DNA of 64,000 nucleotides, from NCBI GenBank assembly GCA_965229005.1, contig CBDDIP010000002.1, positions 2,790,001 through 2,854,000 on the forward strand, written 5' to 3'. Shown piece after piece: positions 39,877 through 47,745 of the stretch. This stretch comes from CBDDIP01 sp965229005. GTDB taxonomy: Bacteria; Actinomycetota; Acidimicrobiia; Acidimicrobiales; Ilumatobacteraceae. Below the pieces are notes generated by a model, which did not search any database, was not told where the DNA came from, and was given only the letters and a program-made list of their open reading frames with translations. Numbering within the stretch: the first letter of the stretch is position 1; every line of letters begins with the position of its first letter. Both the position numbers and the translations under genes were made by a program.

Positions 39877-40367
39877 TCACCGACGTCCAGCTCGACGAAC
39901 GCGTTCGCCCGGCAGTCGTCGCCGATGTCGGCGCGCTGTCCGATCTCGAGCGCGACGCCCGCGACGGGTTGGTCGGCACCCGTGGCGGCGATGCGTTGCT
40001 GGCCGAGCTCGCGCCGGTGGGGGACTGGTCGACCGTCGTCGACGCGGCCGGGCAGATCGTCGTCGTGTGCACCATCGACGCCGGCGACGGAGCGGCGGTC
40101 GTCGGCTACGTCCAGGCGATCGTCGCCGATGGCTCACTCGGGCGAACGGTGACGGTACGTCAGGCGTACGTGCACCCCGAGGCGCGAGAGCTCGGCTTCG
40201 GCTCGCACATGTTGGATGTCGTCATCGCCACCGCACGCGCGCAGGGCGCGGTGATCGTCGAAGGCACCGCCCTCCCAGGTGATCGCGATACCAAGAACCT
40301 CTACGAGCGCGCCGGCATCACCGCACGCAAGATCACCGTCTCGAAGCGTCTCGAACTGGATGTCTGA
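39873..40367 (+). CDS. GNAT-family N-acetyltransferase
   Basis: This 164-residue protein has the GNAT fold. The acetyl-CoA-binding segment VRQAYVHPEARELGFGSHMLDVVI corresponds to motif A (about 93-116), with a degenerate QxxGxG/A loop (RELGFG). TKNLYERAGI is motif B. The target is unknown. GTG 39873 overlaps the preceding stop. The final codons (Leu-Asp-Val-stop) lie inside the left arm of a hairpin repeat. Confidence 0.88.
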   Translation: MITDVQLDERVRPAVVADVGALSDLERDARDGLVGTRGGDALLAELAPVGDWSTVVDAAGQIVVVCTIDAGDGAAVVGYVQAIVADGSLGRTVTVRQAYVHPEARELGFGSHMLDVVIATARAQGAVIVEGTALPGDRDTKNLYERAGITARKITVSKRLELDV

Positions 40368-40398
40368 GGCGCGGCACAGCCGCGCGCCAGACATCCAG
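40356..40398. terminator. Hairpin repeat copy 1, between convergent GNAT and crotonase genes
   Basis: The outer arms CTGGATGTCTG / CAGACATCCAG are perfectly complementary over 11 bases. The inner stem GCGCGGC / GCCGCGC closes an ACA loop. It overlaps the GNAT stop and lies 22 bases past the crotonase stop, so it can terminate both. A second copy with the same outer arm lies at 41260-41302. Confidence 0.8.
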
Positions 40399-40420
40399 AT
40401 CGGCGGCTCGGATCAGTCGG

Positions 40421-41206
40421 TCAGCGGCCCTTCCAGGTGGGGGCACGCTTCTCGATGAAGGCGGTCAGGCCCTCGCTGGTGTCCTCGGACGCCATCACCT
40501 TGGCGAACTCGGCGTCGGTCATCTTCTTCAGGGTCTCGTCGTCCTCGGTGGCGGCCGCGAGCACGACGCGGCGGCTGGCCCACACGGCCAGCGGAGCGGC
40601 AGCGGTGATCGAGTTGGCCAGCGCGATGGCCTCCTCGACGGCTTTGCCCGGCTCGACGAGACGGTTGACGAGACCCAACGCGTACGCGCGCTCGGCGGGC
40701 AGCGGCTCGCCGGTGAGGATCATCTCCATCGCGGCCGAACGGCCGATGGCGCGAGGCAACCGGAACAGGCCGCCGGCGCCGGCGATCAGGTTGCGCTTGA
40801 CCTCGGCGAGGCCGAACGACGAACGCGTGGTGGCGACCACGAGGTCGGCGGCGAGGACGATCTCGCAGCCACCGGCGGTGGCCAGGCCATCGACGGCGAC
40901 GATGACGGGCTTCGTGCGCTCGCGGTAGGCGAACCCGGCGAAGCCGCCCTTCTTGGTGCCGAGCGATCCACCGCCGCCGGAGTTGATCGCCTTCAGGTCG
41001 GCGCCGGCGCAGAACACCGGGCGCTCCTGCCCTTCGGTGTTGGCGCGCAGGATGCCGATCCACACCTCGGGATCGGCTTCGAGCTGGTCGATGGCGGCTT
41101 CGACGCCTTGGGCAACGTCGCCGTTGACGGCGTTGCGGGCCTCGGGACGGTTGAGCGTGATGAGACCGATGCGGCCTTGCACCTCGTACTGCACGATGTC
41201 GGACAT
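40421..41206 (-). CDS. Enoyl-CoA hydratase/isomerase (crotonase)
   Basis: This 261-residue crotonase has LNRPEARNAVNG near the start, FCAGADLKAI for the oxyanion hole, and VDGLATAGGCEIVLAADLVVA. The active-site Glu of hydratases is present in LAEVKRNL, and a second Glu in MEMILTGEPL, so hydratase chemistry is possible. GAGGLFRLPR follows as usual. ATG 41206 with TACAGT 8 bases upstream marks the start. A longer upstream frame crosses the hairpin and is not coding. It is flanked by two copies of one hairpin repeat. Confidence 0.92.
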   Translation of the reverse strand: MSDIVQYEVQGRIGLITLNRPEARNAVNGDVAQGVEAAIDQLEADPEVWIGILRANTEGQERPVFCAGADLKAINSGGGGSLGTKKGGFAGFAYRERTKPVIVAVDGLATAGGCEIVLAADLVVATTRSSFGLAEVKRNLIAGAGGLFRLPRAIGRSAAMEMILTGEPLPAERAYALGLVNRLVEPGKAVEEAIALANSITAAAPLAVWASRRVVLAAATEDDETLKKMTDAEFAKVMASEDTSEGLTAFIEKRAPTWKGR

Positions 41207-41214
41207 GGGCAGCG

Positions 41215-41220
41215 ACTGTA
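41215..41220 (-). promoter_or_regulatory. -10 box of the crotonase gene
   Basis: TACAGT on the minus strand, 8 bases before ATG 41206. Confidence 0.55.
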
Positions 41221-41259
41221 GGGGTGTCGCCCCAGCCCAGGCGAACCCACGCGCCGAAA

Positions 41260-41302
41260 CTGGATGTCTGAGCGCGGCAATGTGCCGCGCCCAGACATCC
41301 AA
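41260..41302. terminator. Hairpin repeat copy 2, downstream of the RDGP-repeat gene
   Basis: TGGATGTCTG / CAGACATCCA form 10 complementary bases. The inner stem GCGCGGCA / TGCCGCGC closes an ATG loop. It begins 8 bases after the stop of the 41310-43121 gene (minus strand) and lies upstream of the crotonase promoter. Confidence 0.8.
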
Positions 41303-41309
41303 GTCGCGA

Positions 41310-43121
41310 TCAGTCCGTCGAGTCCTCGGTCGAGGTCGGCTCAGTTGCCGGCTCGGTCGCAGCGACGGGCTCAGGCGTCGCCTCGGGCTCGACAGCGTCC
41401 GTTGCCGGCTCGGTCGCAGCGACAGGCTCCGGCGTCGCCTCGGTCGAGGTCGGCTCGGCCGGCTCGGTCGCAGCGACAGGCTCAGGTGCGGCCTCGGGCT
41501 CCACCGCATCGGTCGAGGCATCAGTGTCGGACGCCTCCGCAGCGGCAGGCTCAGGTGCGGCTTCCGATTCAACGGCTTCCGATTCAACGGCTTCCGTCAC
41601 GGCGTCCGTTGCCGGCGCGGTTGCAGCGACGGCCTCGGCCGGTTCAGCTGACTCGGGAGTGGGCTCGGCAGCCGTCTCAGGTTCGGCAGCAGCCTCCGCA
41701 GGTGCGGGCTTCGGTGCGGCAGCCGCCGGCTTGGGGGCCGGGGGAGCGGGTGGCTTCGGCGGCGCCTTCTTCACGGGACGCGTCGGGCGCAGCGGCTTGG
41801 GCGAGTGTGCGCCTTGGCGAACCTCGACCTCGAACAGCGCGGCGATCTGTGGCAGCAACGAGGCCACTCGGGTGACGGTGGCGGTCAGCTCGTCGCTGGA
41901 CTGCTGCGGCTTGGCCGCCGCAGTCACGTGCGTGTGGATCGGCGCAAAGGCCGCGGCTTCGAGCACGGCAACCCATCGGTCGGGCAGCGAGTCGGCGGTG
42001 AGGCTGGCGTTGGTGGCGTCGATGAGCCGCGTCGCCAGTTCCGCCGGAAAGCGGATGCCGGCCTTGGGCGGTTGCGACGACAGCTTCAGGGCGCGCACGA
42101 TGCGGCCGACGCCGATCGCAGCGTCGATGTCGCCGAACCACAGGTTCAGCTCCTTCTCCTGCTTGGTCGCCAGCGCGGTCTTCAGCGAGGCGGCCAGTTC
42201 ACGCGTGGTCTCGTCGCGAGCGACGACCGGATCCTCGGAGGCGGCCACGACGCTGCGCAGGTCGCGCAGGTCGAGCTCCTCGATGTCGGACGTTGCCGCA
42301 TCCGCTCGGTCGAGCCACTCAGCCACGCGCAGCTTCGGCAGGAGCTGCTCGGCGAGCGCCAGCAGACCAGCAGCCGGCACCTCGGGCTGACCTTCGGCTT
42401 TGAGGCGAGCGTTCTGCTCGATGACAGCCTGGCGCACCGCGGGGATGCCGCCCTGCAGCGCGCGCTCGGCAACGGGGCGCTGCTCCTCGGGCAGCTCGGC
42501 GAGCACTGCGTTGCGGTGGGCGCGGCCGGGCTTGAGGCGCTTGGCCTTCGGCCGCTGCGGCAGCTCCGGGGGAGCGGTGAACGAGGGGCGCTGGCGGCGC
42601 TCGGGGCGCGGACCGCGATCGGTGCGCGGTGCACGATCGCCGCCGGGCCCGCGGTCGGGACGCGGGCCACGATCGCCACCGGGGCCATCACGGCGCGGCG
42701 CGCCATCGCTGCGCGGCGGACGGTCGCCACCGGGGCCGTCACGACGGGGTGCGCCGTCGCCGCGGGGCGGACGATCGCGGCGCTGCGGACGATCGCCGTC
42801 GCGGCGCGGTGGGCGATCGCCCCGGTCGCCGCGGTCACGCTTGGCGAGTTGCTGGGTGACCTCTTCGAAGGGGCGGTCGCTGGGGATGAAGGCGAGCAGG
42901 TTGCCCTTGTCGCTCTTCTCCTTCGTGCCGGTGACGCTGAGGATGGTGATCCCGTCGAGCTCGAATTCGGCCTCGGCGCGCAGCACGAGTCCGGTGGCCG
43001 CGCCGTTCGGCAGCAGCCCGCCGTCGAGCACGCCCTTCGGCTTCTGCGCACCAGCGGCTCGCCAGGTCCACGTGCCGTCGGGGCGCGCGCTGGTGAGCTC
43101 GATTTCGATCCTGCGAGACAT
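41310..43121 (-). CDS. RDGP-repeat protein with Pro/Ala/Glu tail, unknown, possibly RNA-binding
   Basis: This 603-residue protein has four zones. Residues 1-100 are a small beta domain (RIEIELTSARPDGTWTWRAAG, EFELDGITILSV). About 105-190 is a low-complexity RDG/RGD/GGDR/GPRPD repeat rich in Arg, Gly, Asp and Pro. About 190-450 is a helical domain (AKRLKPGRAHRNAVLAELP; LNLWFGDIDAAIGVGRIVRALKL). The rest is a Pro/Ala/Glu tail with repeated ATEPVAATEP units. The Arg/Gly-rich zone recalls RGG RNA-binding proteins. The function is unknown. ATG 43121 with TACCGT 8 bases upstream is the start. Confidence 0.83.
   Translation of the reverse strand: MSRRIEIELTSARPDGTWTWRAAGAQKPKGVLDGGLLPNGAATGLVLRAEAEFELDGITILSVTGTKEKSDKGNLLAFIPSDRPFEEVTQQLAKRDRGDRGDRPPRRDGDRPQRRDRPPRGDGAPRRDGPGGDRPPRSDGAPRRDGPGGDRGPRPDRGPGGDRAPRTDRGPRPERRQRPSFTAPPELPQRPKAKRLKPGRAHRNAVLAELPEEQRPVAERALQGGIPAVRQAVIEQNARLKAEGQPEVPAAGLLALAEQLLPKLRVAEWLDRADAATSDIEELDLRDLRSVVAASEDPVVARDETTRELAASLKTALATKQEKELNLWFGDIDAAIGVGRIVRALKLSSQPPKAGIRFPAELATRLIDATNASLTADSLPDRWVAVLEAAAFAPIHTHVTAAAKPQQSSDELTATVTRVASLLPQIAALFEVEVRQGAHSPKPLRPTRPVKKAPPKPPAPPAPKPAAAAPKPAPAEAAAEPETAAEPTPESAEPAEAVAATAPATDAVTEAVESEAVESEAAPEPAAAEASDTDASTDAVEPEAAPEPVAATEPAEPTSTEATPEPVAATEPATDAVEPEATPEPVAATEPATEPTSTEDSTD
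41340..41510. repeat. Imperfect tandem repeats coding the Pro/Ala/Glu tail
   Basis: The unit GGCTCGGTCGCAGCGAC followed by GGGCTC or AGGCTC recurs three times with spacers of about 50 bases. It lies inside the 41310-43121 gene and encodes PVAATEPA-type units. Length polymorphism between strains would be expected. Confidence 0.7.
42590..42850. repeat. Degenerate GC-rich repeats coding the RDGP zone
   Basis: Short recurring units such as GGGGCCATCACG, GGACGATCGC and CGGTCGCC code for Arg-Asp-Gly-Pro-rich stretches of the 41310-43121 gene. Confidence 0.65.
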
Positions 43122-43129
43122 GGTCAACC

Positions 43130-43135
43130 ACGGTA
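43130..43135 (-). promoter_or_regulatory. -10 box of the RDGP-repeat gene
   Basis: TACCGT on the minus strand, 8 bases before ATG 43121. Confidence 0.5.
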
Positions 43136-43174
43136 TCTGCTGCGACGGCCTTCGCTCCATCCCCGTTGCACTCG

Positions 43175-43180
43175 TACGCT
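43175..43180 (+). promoter_or_regulatory. -10 box of the gamma-carbonic anhydrase gene
   Basis: TACGCT, 6 bases before GTG 43187. It is divergent from the TACCGT box 40 bases away. Confidence 0.55.
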
Positions 43181-43186
43181 CTCGAC

Positions 43187-43705
43187 GTGCCCATCTACGC
43201 GCTTGGCGATCAGGTCCCCGACATCCATCCCGACGCCTACGTCCACCCGGACGCGGTGGTGATCGGCTCGGTGTCGATCGGCGCTCAGAGCTCGATCTGG
43301 CCCGGCGCCGTGCTGCGGGGCGACGACGGGTTCATCAGCATCGGCGCCCGCACGAGCATCCAGGACAACTCGGTGCTGCACACCACGCCCGAGCAACCGA
43401 CGATCGTCGGCGACGACTGCGTGGTCGGCCACATCGTCCACCTCGAGGGCTGCACCATCGAGGACGGCTGCCTCGTCGGCAACGGGTCGATCGTGCTCCA
43501 CCGGGTCAACGTGCGCAGCGGTGCCATCGTTGCGGCGAACGCGGTGGTCCTCAACGACACCGAGGTGCCGTCCGGTGCGATCGCCGTCGGTGCGCCGGCC
43601 GTGATCAAGGAGGGGCGGGCGAAACCGGAGATGATCGCCAACGGTGTTGCCTCGTACGTCGGACGATCGGTTCGCTACCGCGAGCAGCTGCGGCGGATCG
43701 GCTGA
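43187..43705 (+). CDS. Gamma-carbonic-anhydrase-like left-handed beta-helix protein
   Basis: This 172-residue hexapeptide-repeat protein has IGSVSIGAQSSIWPGAVLRGDD, then SIQDNSVLHTTPEQP and VGHIVHLEGCTIEDG, which place the three metal-binding histidines of the gamma-CA family. Repeats continue to VPSGAIAVGAPA, and a C-terminal helix (VASYVGRSVRYREQL) ends the protein. Activity as carbonic anhydrase is plausible, and some homologues act as thioesterase-like or structural proteins. GTG 43187 is chosen over the upstream TTG 43166. It overlaps prmA by one base. Confidence 0.9.
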   Translation: MPIYALGDQVPDIHPDAYVHPDAVVIGSVSIGAQSSIWPGAVLRGDDGFISIGARTSIQDNSVLHTTPEQPTIVGDDCVVGHIVHLEGCTIEDGCLVGNGSIVLHRVNVRSGAIVAANAVVLNDTEVPSGAIAVGAPAVIKEGRAKPEMIANGVASYVGRSVRYREQLRRIG

Positions 43706-44538
43706 TGCTCGCGCTCGTTGTGAGCGTGCCGGCCGGCGATGCCGAGCTCGCCTCCGACGCGCTGTGGGCGTTGGGCGTGCTGGCGGTCGAGGAGCGCGAG
43801 CCGGACGGTGCGATCGCGGGTGCGCTCGATCACGTCGTCGAGCTGTGGACGTCGCTCGGCGATGACACCGACGACATCGCCCGCCAGCTCGCTGCGTTGC
43901 CGGCGCGGTGGCGGTGGCGCTTCGTCGAGGTCGATGACGCTGTGGTCGACACGTGGCGGCAGCACGCCACGGCGACGTGGGTGAGTGCCGACGTCGTCGT
44001 CCATCCGGCATGGGTTGCGGTCGACGTGCCCGCGGCGACGGTTGCGATCGCCATCGAGCCGGGCGTGACGTTCGGGCTCGGTGATCATCCGACGACGGTG
44101 CTGACGATGCGCGCCATGCGTGAGGCGATCTTCCACGACGCGACGGTGCTCGATGTCGGCTGCGGCTCCGGTGTGCTGTCGATCGCCGCCTGCCGCTTCG
44201 GCGCTGCGCGCGTGGAGGCCATCGACATCTCGCCGGCAGCGGTGCCGACGACACTCGACAACGCGCGACGCAACGGGGTCGAGCAGAGGATCTCGGTGAG
44301 CACGACGCCGCTCGACGCCGTCGACGGGCAGTTCGACGTCGTCGTGGCGAACATCCTCGCCCCGGCGCTGATCGCGCTCGCCGCCGATCTGCGTCGGGTG
44401 CTGGCGCCTGCCGGGGTGCTGGTGATCAGCGGGATCCTCGCCGATCGCCACGACCACGTGCTCGATGCGCTGGCACCGTTGCGCGTGGTGGCGACGCACG
44501 AGCGTGACGGGTGGGTGGCGATCAGCCTGCGTTGGTGA
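43705..44538 (+). CDS. prmA: Ribosomal protein L11 methyltransferase-like protein
   Basis: This 277-residue methyltransferase has a short N-terminal alpha/beta domain (VVSVPAGDAELASDALWALG) as in PrmA, a linker with EPGVTFGLGDHPTT (the PrmA signature), and the SAM motif TVLDVGCGSGVLSIAA. VVANILAPALIALA contains the N-I/L-A motif that replaces NPPY. It likely methylates L11, though related proteins methylate other substrates. The ATG overlaps the carbonic anhydrase stop by one base. Its end overlaps the convergent ribokinase by 17 bases. Confidence 0.9.
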   Translation: MLALVVSVPAGDAELASDALWALGVLAVEEREPDGAIAGALDHVVELWTSLGDDTDDIARQLAALPARWRWRFVEVDDAVVDTWRQHATATWVSADVVVHPAWVAVDVPAATVAIAIEPGVTFGLGDHPTTVLTMRAMREAIFHDATVLDVGCGSGVLSIAACRFGAARVEAIDISPAAVPTTLDNARRNGVEQRISVSTTPLDAVDGQFDVVVANILAPALIALAADLRRVLAPAGVLVISGILADRHDHVLDALAPLRVVATHERDGWVAISLRW

Positions 44539-45388
44539 CGAGGGCCTCGATCTCGTCTCGCGTCGGCAACGAGGGCACCGCCCCGCGTCGGGTTGTGGCC
44601 AGCGCCCCTCCGGCCGCCGCCCATCGCAACGCAACGGGCAACGGATCTCCGGCGGCGAGCCGCGCGCACAACGAACCACAGAACGAGTCGCCCGCCGCAG
44701 TGGTGTCGACAGGTGTCACCGAGAACGCATCGATGTGGACGACGCCATCGGCGGTGTGCAGGTCGGCGCCCTCACCGCCTCGCGTCACGACCACGGCGGT
44801 TGCGCCGAGGGCGAGGAGGTGTGCTGCGCCGCCGAGCAGCTCGGCTTCGTGCTCGTTCGGCACGACCACGTCGCAGTTGCGCAACGTCGCCTCGTCGAGC
44901 TCGTGAGCAGGCGCCGGATTGAGGACGGTCATCACGCCAGCGGCACGTGCCAGCTCCAGGACGCGAGCGACGGTGGGCAGTGGCACTTCGAGCTGGGTCA
45001 GCAGCACGCGACATGACGGCAGCTCGTCGACGGTGACCGTGCCGTTGGCGCCCGGCACGACGATGATCGAGTTCTCGCCCTCGTCGGACACACCGATCAG
45101 GGCGCGGCCGGTGGGTGCCTCGGCGATGCTCAACGCGGTGGTGTCGATGCGCTCGTCGTTCATCACCTGACGCAGCTGCAGCCCGGCGGCGTCGACGCCG
45201 ATCGCACCGACGAACGCAACCGACGCTCCGGCGCGTGCCGCGGCGACGGCCTGGTTGAGCCCCTTGCCGCCGGCGTGCTCGGCGAAGGTGGTGCCCATCA
45301 CGGTCTCGCCCGGACCAGGGAGCCGGGGCGCACCGGCGACGAGGTCGAGGTTGGCACTGCCGACCACGCAGACATCGAACACGGTCAT
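44522..45388 (-). CDS. rbsK: Ribokinase-like PfkB-family carbohydrate kinase
   Basis: This 288-residue PfkB kinase has VVGSANLDLVAGAPRLPGPGET at the start, HAGGKGLNQAVAAARAGA (substrate-binding GGKGxNxA), NPAPAHEL, and DTTAAGDSFCGSLCA with the anion hole and catalytic Asp. Ribokinase is the closest family, although deoxyribose, nucleoside or other sugar substrates remain possible. The ATG at 45388 overlaps the P450 stop (ATGA), so the kinase is the last gene of a three-gene unit. No transporter or rbsD lies nearby. Confidence 0.9.
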   Translation of the reverse strand: MTVFDVCVVGSANLDLVAGAPRLPGPGETVMGTTFAEHAGGKGLNQAVAAARAGASVAFVGAIGVDAAGLQLRQVMNDERIDTTALSIAEAPTGRALIGVSDEGENSIIVVPGANGTVTVDELPSCRVLLTQLEVPLPTVARVLELARAAGVMTVLNPAPAHELDEATLRNCDVVVPNEHEAELLGGAAHLLALGATAVVVTRGGEGADLHTADGVVHIDAFSVTPVDTTAAGDSFCGSLCARLAAGDPLPVALRWAAAGGALATTRRGAVPSLPTRDEIEALVTNAG

Positions 45389-46635
45389 GCGCGCAGGGAG
45401 AACTCGATCGGCAAGCGCTTGAGGCCGCCGACGAACAGCGTGTGCATCAGGGCCGGGTCGCCGGCGAGGGCGACGCGCTCGAGGCGGGGGATGAGCTCGG
45501 TGAAGATGGCCTTCATCTCCATGCGGGCCAGCATGGCCCCGAGGCAGAAGTGCACACCGAAGCCGAAGGCGAGGTGCTTGTTCGGCGAGCGGCCCACGTC
45601 GAATTGCTCCGGGTGGTCGAAGACGTCTTCGTCGCGGTTGCCGGACGGGTAGGACAGCAGCAACCAGTCGCCCTTCGCGATCTGCGTGCCGCGCAGCACG
45701 TAGTCCTCCTGGGCGGTGCGCATGAAGTGCTTCACGGGCGTGGTCCAACGGATCATCTCGTCGACGGCCTTGGTGATCAGTGCGGGCTCGTCGCGCAGCC
45801 GCTGCAACTGGTCCGGGTTCTCGATCAGTGCTTGCAGGCCACCGGAGATCGCCGAGGACGTGGTGTCATGGCCGGCGGTCGCGATGATCACGTAGTACGA
45901 GATCAGCTCGAGGTCGTTCAACGGCCGGTCGTCGATCGTTGCATTTGCAATGACCGAGGCAAGGTCGTCGGTGGGGTTGGCGCGACGCTCCGCGGTGAGT
46001 GCGCCGAAGTACTGGAAGAAGTCCATGATGATCGCCTGGAGGTCTTCCATCGTGGTGCCGCGCTGCATGTCCGGGTCGGCAGAACCGAACAGCTCCTGCG
46101 TGAGCGAGAGCATTCGTGGGAAGTCGCTCTCCGGGAGACCGAGGATGTTGAGGATCACGTTGAGCGGGTAGTTGACGGCGATGTCGCGTGCGAAGTCGCA
46201 GCGGCCGTCGAAGTCGAGCATCCGGTCGACCGTCTGCTTGGCCATCGCGGCCATCGTCGCTTCCATCTTCTGCAGGTTCTTGGGCAGGAACCACTCGGCT
46301 GTGAGTCCGCGGAAGATGCGATGGTCGGGGTCGTCCATGTGGATCAGCGTGCGCAGCATCTCGCCCTGGGCGATGGCCGCTTCCTGCCCGGCGATGTTGC
46401 TGATCACCGAGAACGGGGCGTTGGTGAAGATGTTCGGCTTGGCCTCGACCTCCATGATGTCGGCGTGCTTGGTGATCGCCCAGAACGGGGCGAACTCGCC
46501 CCACCCGTCGACGCGGTGCACCGGCGAGTCGCGGCGCAGCAGCGCGGTGCTGGCGTTGAAGAGCTCGTCATCGGCGTACGCGGCCGGGTTGACGAAGATC
46601 GAGCCTGCGGTCTCCAGCGGTGTCATGTCAGGCAT
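45385..46635 (-). CDS. Cytochrome P450
   Basis: A soluble bacterial P450 of 416 residues. The oxygen-binding I-helix motif is AGHDTTSSA. The ExxR motif is EMIRW in the K-helix. The heme loop FGFGVHFCLGAMLAR carries the axial Cys. The HMDDPDHRIFR C-helix region and NRDEDVFDHPEQFDVGR are also normal. It needs a ferredoxin and reductase. The gene overlaps the phosphotransferase stop by 8 bases if ATG 46635 is used (ATG 46626 is the alternative) and overlaps rbsK by 4. The substrate is not predictable. Confidence 0.94.
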   Translation of the reverse strand: MPDMTPLETAGSIFVNPAAYADDELFNASTALLRRDSPVHRVDGWGEFAPFWAITKHADIMEVEAKPNIFTNAPFSVISNIAGQEAAIAQGEMLRTLIHMDDPDHRIFRGLTAEWFLPKNLQKMEATMAAMAKQTVDRMLDFDGRCDFARDIAVNYPLNVILNILGLPESDFPRMLSLTQELFGSADPDMQRGTTMEDLQAIIMDFFQYFGALTAERRANPTDDLASVIANATIDDRPLNDLELISYYVIIATAGHDTTSSAISGGLQALIENPDQLQRLRDEPALITKAVDEMIRWTTPVKHFMRTAQEDYVLRGTQIAKGDWLLLSYPSGNRDEDVFDHPEQFDVGRSPNKHLAFGFGVHFCLGAMLARMEMKAIFTELIPRLERVALAGDPALMHTLFVGGLKRLPIEFSLRA

Positions 46636-47677
46636 TGTGCAGCAGCGGCGATGCGTCGAACGTATCCAAGGCGGGCAGGTAGTTGCGCACCGCATCGCGG
46701 CGGAACTGGGTGCACAGGTCCGGACGGAAGAAGCGGGCGCCTTCACGCACGACGTAGTTGAGGATGAAGAACCGGTACACCTCCGGCAGGAAGCCGAGCT
46801 CGTCCTTCGAGAGTGGGAACACGCTGCTGTAAGCGCGCAGGAAGGCGAGGAAGGTCGGCTCGGTCAGGGTGTGCGGCCCGTAGGTGAACCGGGTTCGGTC
46901 ACCGGTGCTGCTGGACACGCGCGAAAGGAAGTAGAAGTCGAGGAGGCGGGGTTCGATGCGGAACCAGTCGTAGTCCCAGCGGCTGAAGAGGCGGAAGGAA
47001 CCGTCGGGGTTGTTGGCCACCGAGAAGTTGCCGAGGTTCCAGTCGATGAGCACCGGGATCTTCGGCCACTCGTCGTAGCCGACCTCCACGAGCCGCTCGA
47101 GGAAGCGATGCGTGTGACGCCACAGCACGCTGATCGACTCGGGTGGCAGGTCGAAGTTGCGCGTCGCGAACGGGCTCTCGAGGAGGTCGAGGAGGTGAAT
47201 TGCGTCGCTCTTGATCGTCTTCGATCCCGACGGGATCTGTGGCGCCAGGTCAGTGCAGGCGATGTGGAAGGCAGCCATCTCGCGGGCGAGGTTGGCGACC
47301 TGCATCTCACTGAGGATGCGTGGGAGCGACTCGCGGCGCGGCACGTCGTCGTAGAAGACCGCCCACATGTTCTGGTCGTACCAGGTGAAGACGCGACCGT
47401 TGCGCTTCCACATGTCGGCCAGCATCCCGCCGAAGCGAGTGCCGTCGAGGAGCTCGGCGCAGCGGGCGAGGCGTTCGTGGTCCTCGACGAAGAGGAAGTA
47501 GGAGCCGTACGACGAGACCTTGCCGACCAACGTGGAGCCGTCGTCGAGGTGCAACCGGTAGACGCGGTTGGTGGAGACGTTGGCGCTGACCTCGTCGACG
47601 CGCACGACCATCCGCGGGTCGCCGTATGCGGCCCAGGCCGCGCCGATCGCCTGGCGGTGAACGTCCGGTGCGGCCAT
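46628..47677 (-). CDS. Aminoglycoside-phosphotransferase-like (APH/ChoK fold) kinase
   Basis: This 349-residue protein has the protein-kinase-like APH fold. The N-lobe carries VYRLHLDDGSTLVGKVSSYGS with the putative ATP-binding Lys. PVLIDWNLGNFSVANN occupies the place of the catalytic HGDxxxxN loop but has Asp preceded by Ile instead of His-Gly. SRWDYDWFRIEPRLLDFYF is the DFG-like metal loop (WDYDW). It probably phosphorylates a small molecule. ATG 47677 has TACCAT 7 bases upstream. It is the first gene of the phosphotransferase-P450-ribokinase unit. Confidence 0.8.
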   Translation of the reverse strand: MAAPDVHRQAIGAAWAAYGDPRMVVRVDEVSANVSTNRVYRLHLDDGSTLVGKVSSYGSYFLFVEDHERLARCAELLDGTRFGGMLADMWKRNGRVFTWYDQNMWAVFYDDVPRRESLPRILSEMQVANLAREMAAFHIACTDLAPQIPSGSKTIKSDAIHLLDLLESPFATRNFDLPPESISVLWRHTHRFLERLVEVGYDEWPKIPVLIDWNLGNFSVANNPDGSFRLFSRWDYDWFRIEPRLLDFYFLSRVSSSTGDRTRFTYGPHTLTEPTFLAFLRAYSSVFPLSKDELGFLPEVYRFFILNYVVREGARFFRPDLCTQFRRDAVRNYLPALDTFDASPLLHNA

Positions 47678-47684
47678 CTCCCCG

Positions 47685-47690
47685 ATGGTA
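47685..47690 (-). promoter_or_regulatory. -10 box of the phosphotransferase-P450-rbsK operon
   Basis: TACCAT on the minus strand, 7 bases before ATG 47677. Confidence 0.55.
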
Positions 47691-47733
47691 GGCCGAGACC
47701 TCAGCGTCGCTCGCCTGGGCCGCTCGGGTTCCA

Positions 47734-47739
47734 TAGGCT
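47734..47739 (+). promoter_or_regulatory. -10 box of the VOC gene
   Basis: TAGGCT, 6 bases before GTG 47746. Confidence 0.55.
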
Positions 47740-47745
47740 CGGCGC

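Noticed and set aside
41207..41587. N-terminal extension of the crotonase
   Set aside because: It is made of Arg/Pro/Ser-rich shadow sequence crossing the hairpin repeat. A -10 box and ATG support the start at 41206.
41340..42850. CRISPR-like array from repeated short units
   Set aside because: Repeats are imperfect, in frame and encode low-complexity protein. Spacers are not unique and no cas genes are present.
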